This document shows positions 54,292-64,000 of a DNA stretch of 64,000 nt, in pieces (within the stretch, counting starts at the first letter, position 1; every line of letters begins with the position of its first letter). Location of the stretch: the NCBI GenBank assembly GCA_034509735.1, contig JACGWO010000001.1, positions 36,459,966 to 36,523,965 on the forward strand, read 5' to 3'. The translations under genes were made by a program, and so were the position numbers. The notes beneath the pieces are model-generated. The model had not been told where the DNA came from, did not search any database, and worked only from the letters and a program-made list of their open reading frames with translations. The stretch is from Sesamum alatum (Eukaryota > Streptophyta > Magnoliopsida > Lamiales > Pedaliaceae).

Positions 54292-57200
54292 ATCTCCCAC
54301 TTGACCTTTAAAGCCAATCACCCATATGTCTAATACCCATCTTCTCAAGATGTTGCGTATGAGCGTTCTGCGACATAGGCTTTGTTAGCGGATTTGTTGT
54401 GTTGTCTGCTGAGCTGACTCGGTCCATGCGGACGTCACCTCTTCCTACCATTTCCCTCAAAGGGTGGTAGTGTCTAAGAATATGCTTGGATCGGTGATGA
54501 GATCTCGGTTCCTTTGCTTGCGCTATAGCTCCGTTGTTATCGCAGAAGATAGCCACGAGTTCCGCAATGCTAGGCACCACACCCAACTCTTGGATGTAGT
54601 TTCTCATCCGAACCACTTCTTTGGCAGCTTCTGAAGCTGCTATGTATTCGACTTCAGTGGTGGAATCAGCTTTGGTTGCTTGCTTGGAACTTTTCCATGC
54701 TACCACACCGCCATTGAGCCTGAATACATTACCTGACTGAGACTTGGCATCATCGTCATCCGCCCGGAAGCTAGCATCGCTGAAAGCCTTCCAGGATATG
54801 TTCCCCATTGCCATAGACCAAGAACATTTCCTTAGTCCTCCTCAGGTACTTAAGGATGCTCTTGACTGCATTCCAATGTGCCTCTCCTGCACAAGACTGA
54901 TATATGCTCGTTACACTTAAGGCGTAAGCGATGTCAGGTCTCGTACAGTTCACGGCATATTGGATGCTTCCTAACGACAAAAGCATAAGGGATGCCTTTC
55001 ATCCTCTCAAGTTCCTCATCAGTCTTAGGAGACTATTTCTTGGACAACTTGAACCCATGCCCCATGGGAAAGAAACCTTGTTTGGAGTTGTCCATGCGAA
55101 ATCTTTTCAGGACTTTCTCCATATACGAGTTTTGGGTCAGTCCCAACATTCTTCTAGATCTATCCCTGACGATCTGGATGTCAAGAATGTAGGAGGCTTC
55201 ACCCAAATCTTTCATGGAAAACTGAGTGGATAACCATGCTTTTGTGTTGACCAACATTCTAACGTCATTACCTATGAGTAGAATGTCATCTACATAAAGC
55301 AGTAGGAACACTATAGGGCTCCCACTCACTTTCTTGTATACACAAGGGTCGGATTCGTTCTTGATGAAATCATAATCTCGTATAACTTCATCAAAGCAAA
55401 TGTTCCAGCTCCGGGATGCTTGTTTGAGGCCATAGATGGACTTCTGGAGACGACAAACTTTTTGCTCTTCTTCGGCCACTGTGAATCCCTCCGGCTGATC
55501 CATGTAGATCTCTTCCTCAATGAAGCCATTGAGAAAAGACGTTTTTACGTCCATCTGCCATATTTCATAGTCATACCATGTTGCTATGGCAAACAGGATC
55601 CCAATGGTCTTAGCCATGGCTACCGGCGAATAGGTATCCTCAAAGTCGACCCCAGGTCGTTGACTGTACCCTTTTGCCACTAGCCTAGTCTTGAAGGTTG
55701 TAACTTCTACATCAATTCCAAGTTTACGCTTATAGGCCCATTTACAACCAACTAGCTTAACCCCTTTGGGTGGGTCTATAAGTGTCCAGACTTGGTTCTC
55801 ATTCATGGAATCCATTTCGGTTTTCATGGCCTCAAGCCATCTTTCCGAGTCGATGTCAGACATCGCCTCTCCATAAGTCTTAGGATCCTTGTCAAATTGA
55901 CTAGTCGTGCTTAGAAAGCCATACCTAACGGGAGTGCAAGACTATCTAGCTGACCTGCGGAGAACGGGAACGTTGGTGGTAACTGTGGGCGTTGACATAA
56001 CAGGAGCTGGCGGTTCAGGTACCGGGGTTGGCTCTTCCTGAGGTCATTCGTCATGCCTGGCATGCTGAACTTCTCAAGGTTGCTCAGTCTTCTGGGTATT
56101 TATCCTGAAACCTCTGAGTGAGGTATCCGCGGCTACTGGTGATGACTGATTTAACTCACTTGACTCCTGAAGGATCAATTCATCAGGTTGGACACCTTCT
56201 GGAAACCCTTGTTCCAAGAATACTGCATTCCTTGAAACGAACACCTTTTGTTCCAGGGGGTCATAGAAATAATAACTCGCGGTTTCTTTAGGGTATCCAA
56301 CAAACCTGCACAAGCTAGACTTTGATTCTAGCTTGTCTCCCACTAGCTTCTTGACGTATGCAGGGCTACCCCGCACTTTCAAGTAGTTGTAGGATGCAGG
56401 CTTGCCGTGCCATATCTCATATGGTGTTTAGGTCAATGCACTGGTTCGCGCCAAGTTTAATAACTTGGCTGCCATCTCCAATGCGTAGCCCCAAAAAGAC
56501 AAGGGCTGTTCGGTAAAACTCATCATGGATCGGATCATGTCTAACAAAGTTCGATTCCTCCTTTCAGAGACCCCATTTAACTGTGGTGTCCCGGGAGGGG
56601 TCCATTCAAAGATTATACCATTTTCTTTAAGATAATTAAGGAACTCAGTACTGAGGTATTCTCCCCCTCGGTCTGACCGTAGGAGTTTAATTTTGCAGTT
56701 GGTCTGATTCTCAACTTCAAGTCTGAATTCTTTAAACCTCTCAAGAGCTTCAGACTTGTACCTCATTAGGTAAACATAACCATACCGCGAATGATCATCA
56801 GTGAAGGTTATGAAGTAGGAGAACCTACCTCGGGCTTGAGTCCTTAGTGGTCCACATACGTCTGTATGAACCAAGTTCAATAGACTTGTGGCAGGCCTGT
56901 TTTGTTCTACAAAGGGCTTCTTGGTCATTTTCCCTCTGAAACAGGATTCACAAGTTGGTAGTTTACTCAAGTCCCCAACCTCTAGGTTCTTTGAGTCTAC
57001 CAATTTTCTCATCCTATCTTGGGAGATATGTCCTAGTCTTGCATGCCACAGTTGTGCGTTCTTGTTATGATCTATTTTACGTTTGTGTTGAGTGTTTAGA
57101 ACGAAATTCGTTTGTTGTAAGACATAGAGACCGTTATTGAGCGTACCAAGCAGATGAGTAATTCCACCCTTCATCAAATAAAAGCAATTTTTATTGATTG

Positions 57201-57393
57201 TAAACTCATAACCACTATTGTCTTACAATGGAATGGAAATGATGTTTCTAATCATGCTAGGTACGTAGTAAACTTGCTCTAATTCTATACTAATATGATA
57301 ACTAACTACTAAGGTGGTGGATCCTATTGGTTCTGCCGAGATGGCCTTGCCATTTCCAAGATTTAGGATCATCTCTTCCTCCAAGGGAGCATG
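54292..57393 (-). pseudogene. Copia D pol (protease end to RNase H), gag missing
   Basis: Minus-strand pieces in order: a protease/GAG-pre junction with FYLMKGGITHLLGTL in the next segment (57393-57100), integrase (57177-56428: WHARLGHISQD, TDVCGPLRTQARG, PQLNGVSERRNRTLLDM), integrase tail (56382-56074, including the part deleted from copy B), RT (55863-55033: QMDVKTSFLNGFIEEEIYMD, YVDDILLIG) and RNase H (54986-54308, ending IRHMGDWL). It has frameshifts near 55030, 54790 and 56430. The upstream end abuts LTR E at about 57394, so gag and the 5' LTR are lost. Confidence 0.9.
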
Positions 57394-58799
57394 TCGGCCA
57401 TGTTTAATTAAGGGAAGAAGTCCAACTTCTTCCTATTCCAAAATAGGAATTATTTCTCCTCTCGGGTATAATTTAACGGACCGGGTTTTATCGTAATCCA
57501 ATTACGACGAACCCAACATTAAATCCAATTTAATGTCCATTCAAATTATTCCCGTTGATCTTTTAATCCAATTAAAATATTCAACGTCTCAACGTCTCAA
57601 CTTTCCATATTTAATCGAAAATCCAATTTACCGATTAAATGAAAGCCCGATACAATATCGGCCTGTCCATCCAATGGACTTTCCCTAAAGTAATCCAATT
57701 ACTTATTTTATCCTTCGAGATTGACTCCAAGTCGATCTCTCAACCTCCTCGGTGATTTGTGTGTGACCCTTTAGGTTCACCCTCAGTTAGACTTGGGCCC
57801 GTGTCCCACAAGGGCCCGTTACCATGGGTGGCCGTCTAGCAACGGTCCATGGCACTAGAAACTAGGTGATTGGCGTGAAACATTTAGGCACCGATTCCGT
57901 ACGGGTACGATCCTTCCGTCTACCGTCTCCTGGCCTTAGCCTAGGGTATGAAATTGGGCGTCGGTTCCCATCCTTGACTAGGCATCTATGCTTAATACTC
58001 GAGACCACGTATGCTTCATTGCGTCGACACAGGAAACCATTCCCTGTTCGACCAACCACTGTGGCCACAGCTTCAAACAGCATGAACGTGTCTCCGAGTG
58101 CATAGGAACCTCTGTCACATACTGGCAGGGGACGGATCCTCTTCTTGGAATCCACCGTCCTCGCTACACATTCCGACTGCACTGGACAAGGCTTATAATG
58201 ATCATCTTACAGAATGATCACCTCTCGCCAGATCCAAGATACAGCCGTCCTGTGCACGTGACTGCCATGATTCCTCAAGTCTGAGGATTACTCCCGTACT
58301 ATCGGAACCGGGGAAATCCAATCATACCGACCAAGCCTCCAAGGCTTCCATATGATGATCCCCGCGAGTCAGTCCAGTCGGCTCGACCCCAGTCGACCAA
58401 CCCATCAAGATCGTGTAGGCGTCCCACGCCTGTCGCCGATGAAACACGACACTCATCCAATGAACACGACTCTTGACGCAAGTCTCAATAGGACTCTCGA
58501 TGCCCTGTCTCAAGGTCCTCGACTTGGAACGTTTCAGACCCAACTCTTAATCAGTTGGTTTCATGACCACCATCCAATGCGTGGCCCAACTGCACGAGTT
58601 GTTATCCATGGTCTGTGGGCTTTGTTGCGATATAAGTTAAACACCATTTTAACAAATGTAAGATGAGCGCAACAAAGAAGGTACCATTGGTGACGAATAC
58701 TCATCTTATTCATCACATAATAATATTACATTCACATCAAGTTGTCGGATAGGTTACAAATTGCCAAACCTATTGGCTTTCTGGTCACATATTCCAACA
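57394..58799 (-). repeat. Copia E LTR (distinct subfamily), truncated
   Basis: In minus sense it starts TGTTGGAATATGTGACC at 58799, preceded (at higher coordinates) by the polypurine tract. CTGTGGCCACAG at 58059-58070 and the shared block at 57815-57855. The rest differs clearly from LTRs A, B and D. It is cut at about 57394 by copy D sequence, so the TATA region and U5 are absent. Confidence 0.8.
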
Positions 58800-59484
58800 A
58801 TCTCCCACTTGACCTAAAGCCAATCACCCATTGACCTCGAACCTCTTATTCAGATGGTGAGTTTGGGCAACTTGCGACATGGGCTTAGCAAGTGGATCTA
58901 ATATGTTTTCTGCGGAGCTGACTCGGTCCAACCGAACCTCACTCCTGCTATCCATCTCTGTAAGAGATGGTAGCGTCTCAGAATATGCTTGGATCGTGAT
59001 GAGATCTCGGTTCCTTTGCTAGCGCTATCGCCCCGTTGTTATCATAAAATAATTACAGGCTTAGCAATGCTAGGTACTACATCCGACCCTTGGATGTAGC
59101 TCATCAACCAAACCACTCCTTAGCAGCTTCCAAAGCCGCTATGTATTCAAAACTCTATGGTGGAGTCCGCCGTGGTAGCCTACTTCGAACACTTCCAAGT
59201 AATTACGCCACCATTTAGCCTAAATACAAAACCATACTGAGACTTGGCATCATCGTCATCCAACTGGAAGCTAGTGTCGCTATTAGCCTTCCAGTATCAA
59301 CTCTCCACCACCGTAGATCAAGAACATGTCCTTAGTCCTTTTTCAGGTACTTCAGGATAGTCTTGACTGCACTCCAGTGTGCCTTCCCGGCACACGACTG
59401 ATATCGACTAGTTACGCTCAAAGCGAAAGCCACATCAAGTCTAGTGCACTGAACAACATACTGTAATGCTGCCTACGGCTGAAG
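58800..59484 (-). pseudogene. Copia E RNase H remnant
   Basis: Minus-strand sequence collinear with the RNase H end of copies B and D (words such as CCACTTGCTAAGCCCATGTCGCAAG and ATTCTGAGACGCTACCATC in minus sense) but with many indels and no open frame. It ends abruptly where copy F's LTR starts. Confidence 0.7.
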
Positions 59485-59830
59485 TGTTAGAATAGGTGAC
59501 CATGTAAGCCAATTTTGGCAGGAATATGTAACCTATGTCTAGACAATTTCAGGTGTTTGATAAAATCATTAATGAATAAAGAAGTGAATTTCATTTGGCA
59601 TCACTTTGTTTGTGTTCACTTATATTTGTTTTCCATATCTGTTCACTACGCAAACAAAGCCCACGGACTGAGAATCAATTTCGGGGACTGAGACTACGCT
59701 TGGAGTGTGAGAGAGAGAGAGGGCGGACGAGATAGAGGGAGAGAGAGCCGAGTTGTGTGTGTGGGTTGTGTGTGTTGGAATTTCATCATCCAACTTGTAG
59801 GATGCTAGGGGTTTATATAGAAGAGGAGTT
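59485..59830 (+). mobile_element. Copia F: LTR start fused to an inverted LTR piece
   Basis: 59485-59705 is the first 220 bp of a B-type LTR (TGTTAGAATAGGTGACC...). 59706-59830 is the reverse complement of the TATA-to-R part of such an LTR (TTTATATAGAAGAGGAG at its right end, GAGAGGGCGGACGAGA at its left). Leader sequence starts at once after it. About 1.6 kb of LTR, the primer-binding site and the upstream leader are missing. Confidence 0.8.
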
Positions 59831-60807
59831 TAATTGGTGGAGTAGAAGGAAGGACCACATGGAGTAGAAAGAAGGACCACATGGAGAGCCCAGACCGGAG
59901 GTCCTTGGCGTTTTCCATGAAGTGAAGAAAAGAGGAAAAGAGACCAAGGCCCATCAGCATGATGATTGGGTTACTATTATTGTAATAGTATAGGACCAAC
60001 CCTAGATTGACCATAGATCCACTGCGGGCTCAGTGGGTCGCATAGGATTTGGGCTCGTGATCATCCAACAGGGGCGTGCTAGGCTTTAATTTTGCATGTG
60101 GTTATTATGATGGATGAATGGCATTTATTTATCATATAACTGCTATGGATGGATTTTATTTATGCATTATGGATGAATGTATGGATATATTATGAGATCT
60201 CGGTCATTCACTACTCTCACATTGGTTGGACCAATGTTGAAATATTAGACCCTAAATAAAATGGACATGAACTCTAGGAGTTTGTCCATGCCTTCCAATC
60301 CATGGCACAGTGAGGAAGCTGTTTTAGGTCAATAGCGTGGTCTCACGAGTCGTGGCACGTTATTGTACTTAAAAGAAGCTGCACTATGTCATGAACGAAA
60401 AATGGGCTGCTGTTACCTGTCTCACGAGTCGTGGGGGTACCAGTGGGTCTGTGGCTCGGTCGATTGGGTCGGGTCTAACGCCCAATTAGCATGATTCGCT
60501 TGGAGTCCTCGGGATCATGCGAAAGGGTGAGGCAATAATCTTGGGAATCTCGTGGAACGAGAATGGTATGGAATACCTCCCACAGGATCTTTTCCATGCG
60601 AATCGTAAAAGCGGGGTATGGGAAAAATCGCTGTGGATCCCAAGCCCACTAGGAAAGGATTTCCCGAAAATCACGTTTAAGAGTACCGTGTTTTCGTATA
60701 AATAGTGGGAGGGTTAAATGACTAAAGACCAAGCATTTAATTATTTCATCAAACTACCGTCTTTATTTTCTGCTGATCGCGCGTTGTTTTCTAAATGTAG
60801 ATTTAAA
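59831..60807 (+). other. Copia F leader RNA region
   Basis: Begins GGTGGAGTAGAAGGAAGGACC, with a short tandem duplication of the AGAAGGAAGGACCACATGGAG word. Contains CCACTG-CGGGCT-CAGTGG (60019-60036) and SL1/SL2 (60330-60442), very close to copy B. Confidence 0.75.
60330..60442 (+). promoter_or_regulatory. Twin stem-loops SL1 and SL2, copia F leader
   Basis: SL1 CAATAGCGTG/CACGTTATTG around GTCTCACGAGTCGTGG (60340-60355). SL2 ACCT/GGGT around the same loop (60419-60434). Confidence 0.55.
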
Positions 60808-61206
60808 ATGTCTAAGAACCCACTATCAACCATTCTTGAGACAAACAAATTTAATGGAACCAATTACAACGACTGGTTGCGCAATCTCAGGATAGTCCTA
60901 GATTACGAGAACCAAGGCTACGTCATGGACGAGCCTCTCCCTAGGACCTTACCGGAAGGATCCACGCCAGAAGAACGTGAGACGTTCGAGACTTGGCATA
61001 AGGATAACCGGAAGGTCCGTAGCGTCATACTTGCTTCGATGACCAATGAGATTCAGAAGCAATATGAAAGGCTAGACGATGTCCCTTCCATTATAGCTCG
61101 CCTTAAGGATTGCTATGCAGTCCCGGACCGGCATACTAGGTATGTCGCGACCAAGGCGTTCTTTGGAACTAAAATGACAGAAGGATCCTCTGTACAAGAG
61201 CATGGG
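60808..61206 (+). CDS. Copia F gag, N-terminal part, open up to the sequence gap
   Basis: ATG at 60808 and 133 uninterrupted codons: MSKNPLSTILETNKFNGTNY, then LRNLRIVLDYENQGYVMDEP, ETWHKDNRKVRSVILASMTN and FFGTKMTEGSSVQEHG. It is the cleanest gag start in the window, with none of the stops seen in copies B and C. The rest is hidden by the N run, so intactness cannot be judged. Any longer translation across the gap is meaningless. Confidence 0.88.
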
Positions 61207-61706
61207 NNNNNNNNNNNNNNNNNNNNNNNNNNNNNNNNNNNNNNNNNNNNNNNNNNNNNNNNNNNNNNNNNNNNNNNNNNNNNNNNNNNNNNNNNNNNNN
61301 NNNNNNNNNNNNNNNNNNNNNNNNNNNNNNNNNNNNNNNNNNNNNNNNNNNNNNNNNNNNNNNNNNNNNNNNNNNNNNNNNNNNNNNNNNNNNNNNNNNN
61401 NNNNNNNNNNNNNNNNNNNNNNNNNNNNNNNNNNNNNNNNNNNNNNNNNNNNNNNNNNNNNNNNNNNNNNNNNNNNNNNNNNNNNNNNNNNNNNNNNNNN
61501 NNNNNNNNNNNNNNNNNNNNNNNNNNNNNNNNNNNNNNNNNNNNNNNNNNNNNNNNNNNNNNNNNNNNNNNNNNNNNNNNNNNNNNNNNNNNNNNNNNNN
61601 NNNNNNNNNNNNNNNNNNNNNNNNNNNNNNNNNNNNNNNNNNNNNNNNNNNNNNNNNNNNNNNNNNNNNNNNNNNNNNNNNNNNNNNNNNNNNNNNNNNN
61701 NNNNNN
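61207..61706. other. Assembly gap, 500 N
   Basis: A run of exactly 500 unknown bases, a usual placeholder for a gap of unknown size. The flanks are a plus-strand copia gag and a Tekay LTR end, so the join may not be collinear. Confidence 0.99.
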
Positions 61707-61801
61707 AATTTCAATCTATAATTTATTTATAATTAATTCAAATTTTCTTAATAATTACTAATTAATCTCTCAATTATTTATAAAATCCTACGAACGTCAC
61801 A
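61707..61801 (-). repeat. Tekay-type LTR end
   Basis: The 95 bp match 49875-49971 (TTTCTTAATAATTACTAATTAAT, ending ACGTCACA), that is, the 5' start of the LTR in minus sense. It interrupts the gag of copy G. Confidence 0.85.
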
Positions 61802-62395
61802 GGGTCGTTGCCTCGTATTGGACCAGCATGTTGATCAACTCATGAATAGACTTCTCAAGTCCATTCATGTTGTAGTTTACAACAAACGGGTCATAGGATG
61901 GAGGAAGCGACTGGAGGATCACGTCAATGTACGTGTCATTGTTAAGCCCAGTTTTAAGGTCCTCGAGTTTCTCCACTAGGGAGAGCATCTTGACCCCATG
62001 ACTCTGTACAGACGCTCCTTCAGCGAGCTTGGTGCCAAAGAATGCTTTTGTGGTGGCATATCTAATATGCCTATCCGGAACCGCATAAACCTCGTTCATG
62101 CGGACCATTATGGCGGAGACGTTGTCCAGCCTCTCATACTGCTTCTGGATGTCGTTATACATCGAAGCCAGTATGATACTGCGTACTTTCCGGTTGTCCT
62201 CATGCCATTTCTCGAACGTCAAACGTTCTTCAGGCGTGGACCCCTCCGGTAAGTCGCTCGGTGGCGGCTCGTCCAAGACGTAGCCTTGGTTCTCGAAACC
62301 GAGGACAATCCTCAGGTTTTCTCAGCCAGTCCCGAGTGGTTCGTTCCGTTGAATTTGTTAGTCTCAAGAATCATGGTTAACGGGTTCTTAGACAT
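61802..62395 (-). pseudogene. Copia G gag, cut by a Tekay LTR
   Basis: Minus-strand ATG at 62395 (MSKNPLTMILETNKFNGTN), then two one-base insertions near 62335-62315. From 62276 a 157-codon frame reads PEGSTPEERLTFEKWHEDNR, FFGTKLAEGASVQSHGVKML and INMLVQYEATT, where Tekay sequence begins. It differs at many residues from copies B, C and F, so it is a separate subfamily member. Confidence 0.88.
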
Positions 62396-62882
62396 ATCTA
62401 CATTAATGAAAATGTAAAGCAGAAATTAGCAGATGATGGTAATATTATTGTTCAAGTTGAAGACTTGGTCTTTTTAGGTCTTTAACCTCCCACTATTTAT
62501 ACGAAAGTCCGCCACTCTCAAGCGGAGTTTCGGGAAACCATTTCCTAGTTGGCTTGGGATCCACAAGCGTAATCTCCATGCCCCGCTTTTTACGATTCAC
62601 ATGAAGAAGACCTTGTGGGAGATATCCAATATCATTCTCATCCAATGAGATTCCCAAGATATTTTGCCTCACCTATTCACATGGTCCGAGGACTACAAGC
62701 GAACCATGTTACTCAGTGTTGGGCCCGACCCATCAACCAAATCATGCCTCAAACTGTCGCCTCCCACCACTCGTGAGACAGGGAAACAGCGAGCGCAGTC
62801 CTTTTGTTTCACAACAATAGTGCAGCTTTCCCCTAATCTAAGTGTGCCACGACTCGTGAGACCACACTTGGGTAGTGGTAGC
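62396..62882 (-). other. Copia G leader, upstream part missing
   Basis: Minus-strand leader kept only from just before SL1 to gag. SL1 (62869-62840) and SL2 (62790-62754) are present. The LTR end (TTTCA) is joined to the leader at 62883 without a primer-binding site, GC-rich block or CCACTG hairpin. Confidence 0.75.
62754..62869 (-). promoter_or_regulatory. Twin stem-loops SL1 and SL2, copia G leader
   Basis: SL1: AAGTGTG pairs with CACACTT (7 bp) around the unchanged loop GTCTCACGAGTCGTGG (62862-62847, minus). These arms differ from those of A and B, including U-A in place of a C-G pair. SL2: the loop has one change (GTCTCACGAGTGGTGG, 62779-62764), with arms CTGTT/GACAG plus a CC/GG inner part. 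Confidence 0.6.
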
Positions 62883-64000
62883 TGAAAGAAATCGGTGGAT
62901 CGTCCCGGGAATTGCGCGAATGCGGAAGCGCGATAAAAAACAAACATACGAAAAATAAAGCATGCTTTTAATTTAAAAGAACACGCTCAAGGGGTGTACC
63001 CTTGAAGTTCCCGGGCGTTCGGTGTATCTCATGATTATAAAAGCATATAAAGAAATCATGGAGGCCATAGAGTTGAAAATTAAAGAGGGACGAAAAGTAA
63101 AACGAGACCTACCCGTTGTCGTTTTCGTCTTCAATAGCTACTCGCGTTGTTCCCCGTTTTGCACCGAGATCTCGTTCTTGAGACCCTCCAAATCGTGACA
63201 CATGATCCACCCACGTATCTTGCACGTCGTGCTAGCAACGAACAAGTGTATTATTTTTGGAGTGGATGAATCAACAACACGTTATCGATTAACGGTATTG
63301 ATTCATCTAAGTTCTAATGTTCCAAGAACAAAAGAACTAAGAAAAAAATATTTTCTTGTTGGAGAAAGAGAGAGAGGCGGACGAGAGGTAAGGAGAAGGG
63401 GAGAGTGTGTGTTGTGTGTGTTTTCAAGAATCATCACCCTTCAATTGTTGGAAGCTAGAGGTTTATATAGAGGAGGAGTTTAATCCTCTTTAAACTCCAA
63501 CTCTAAGAACTCTAATTTGACTAGGATTTTGACCTAGTCAAACTAGTGTTTGACCTAGTCAAACGAATCCTAGCCTTCCATCTCCCCTTTTCATCTCAAC
63601 CGTTGATTTTAATTTAATGGAATATTTAAATCCCATTAAATATTCCAAAAGGCTAAAAGAATAAATATAATATAATAAATAAATATTATTATTTATTCTA
63701 AGCCCATTAAATCAACCCTTAATAAATCCTATTTATTAATTTAATTCCCTTTATCAAATAGAAGGAATTAATTTCTCCAAGAAAATATAGGACCCGATTA
63801 AATCTAATTTAATCATTCCTTTACTCCAATATTTAATTTCAAATTAAATACTAAGTGTGTGTGTGGATAGTGTGTGACTCATTAGGTTCACCATTCAGCT
63901 AGACTTGGTCGGATTCCTAGAATCCGCCCGTTACCATGGGTGGCCATCTAGCAACGGTCCATGGCACTAGAGACTAGGTGAAATATTCGGGGATGAACAT
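62883..64000 (-). repeat. Copia G LTR, running off the window
   Basis: Minus-sense R-U5 and part of U3 of a B-type LTR. TATA (minus TATATAAA) at about 63461-63468; GACTAGG/CCTAGTC inverted repeats at 63508-63555; the shared block at 63927-63967. Its order and wording follow 43500-44669 closely. Confidence 0.9.

Noticed and set aside
61169..61761. Long open frames on both strands across 61169-61761
   Set aside because: They exist only because the 500 N are read as open codons.
1..64000. CRISPR arrays, tRNA or rRNA genes
   Set aside because: The regular repeats are minisatellites or LTR arrays without unique spacers. The only tRNA-related words are primer-binding sites complementary to tRNA ends.

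Overview
This window is nuclear DNA from a flowering plant, almost certainly a eudicot, taken from a draft assembly (a run of exactly 500 N lies at 61207-61706). The evidence is an intron-containing plant O-methyltransferase gene, a CACTA transposon end, plant-type Ty1/copia, Tat-like Ty3/gypsy and Tekay-type chromovirus elements, and PPR-protein remnants. The O-methyltransferase looks like enzymes of asterids such as the mint order, but that placement is a guess. There is no bacterial-style gene organisation.

Layout. 1-1882: 5' part of a CACTA (En/Spm) element on the minus strand, with a broken TNP2-type transposase and reiterated subterminal repeats. 1886-3480: decayed copia remnant. 3780-6930: decayed Tat-like gypsy remnant holding a fold-back element. 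7318-9604: a pair of about 305-bp direct repeats enclosing a minisatellite and PPR-gene fragments. 10263-12570: the only cellular gene, a two-exon O-methyltransferase with two frameshifts. 12571-18869: old repeats, an unassigned proline-rich ORF and LTR fragments.

18870-47065 is one large Tat-like gypsy element split by nested copia insertions. Copia A (19716-29579) has a perfect AGGGC target duplication. Copia B (35454-44669, followed by a second leader to about 45195) splits the gypsy antisense ORF. 47066-49971: Tekay-type remnant, minus strand. 49972-64000: rearranged pieces of the same copia superfamily, here called C (+), D (-), E (-), F (+) and G (-), with a Tekay LTR end and the sequence gap between F and G.

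Most interesting signal: the long leaders of copia copies A, B, C, F and G each carry two stem-loops about 80 nt apart, presenting the same 16-nt loop GTCTCACGAGTCGTGG with a self-complementary core. The stem arms differ between copies but mostly still pair, in places by compensatory change. This is the pattern expected of a conserved RNA element, for example a genome-dimerisation or packaging signal. The LTRs share other palindromic sites, including W-box-type inverted repeats just upstream of the TATA box. The primer-binding junction is broken in most copies while the twin stem-loops are kept.
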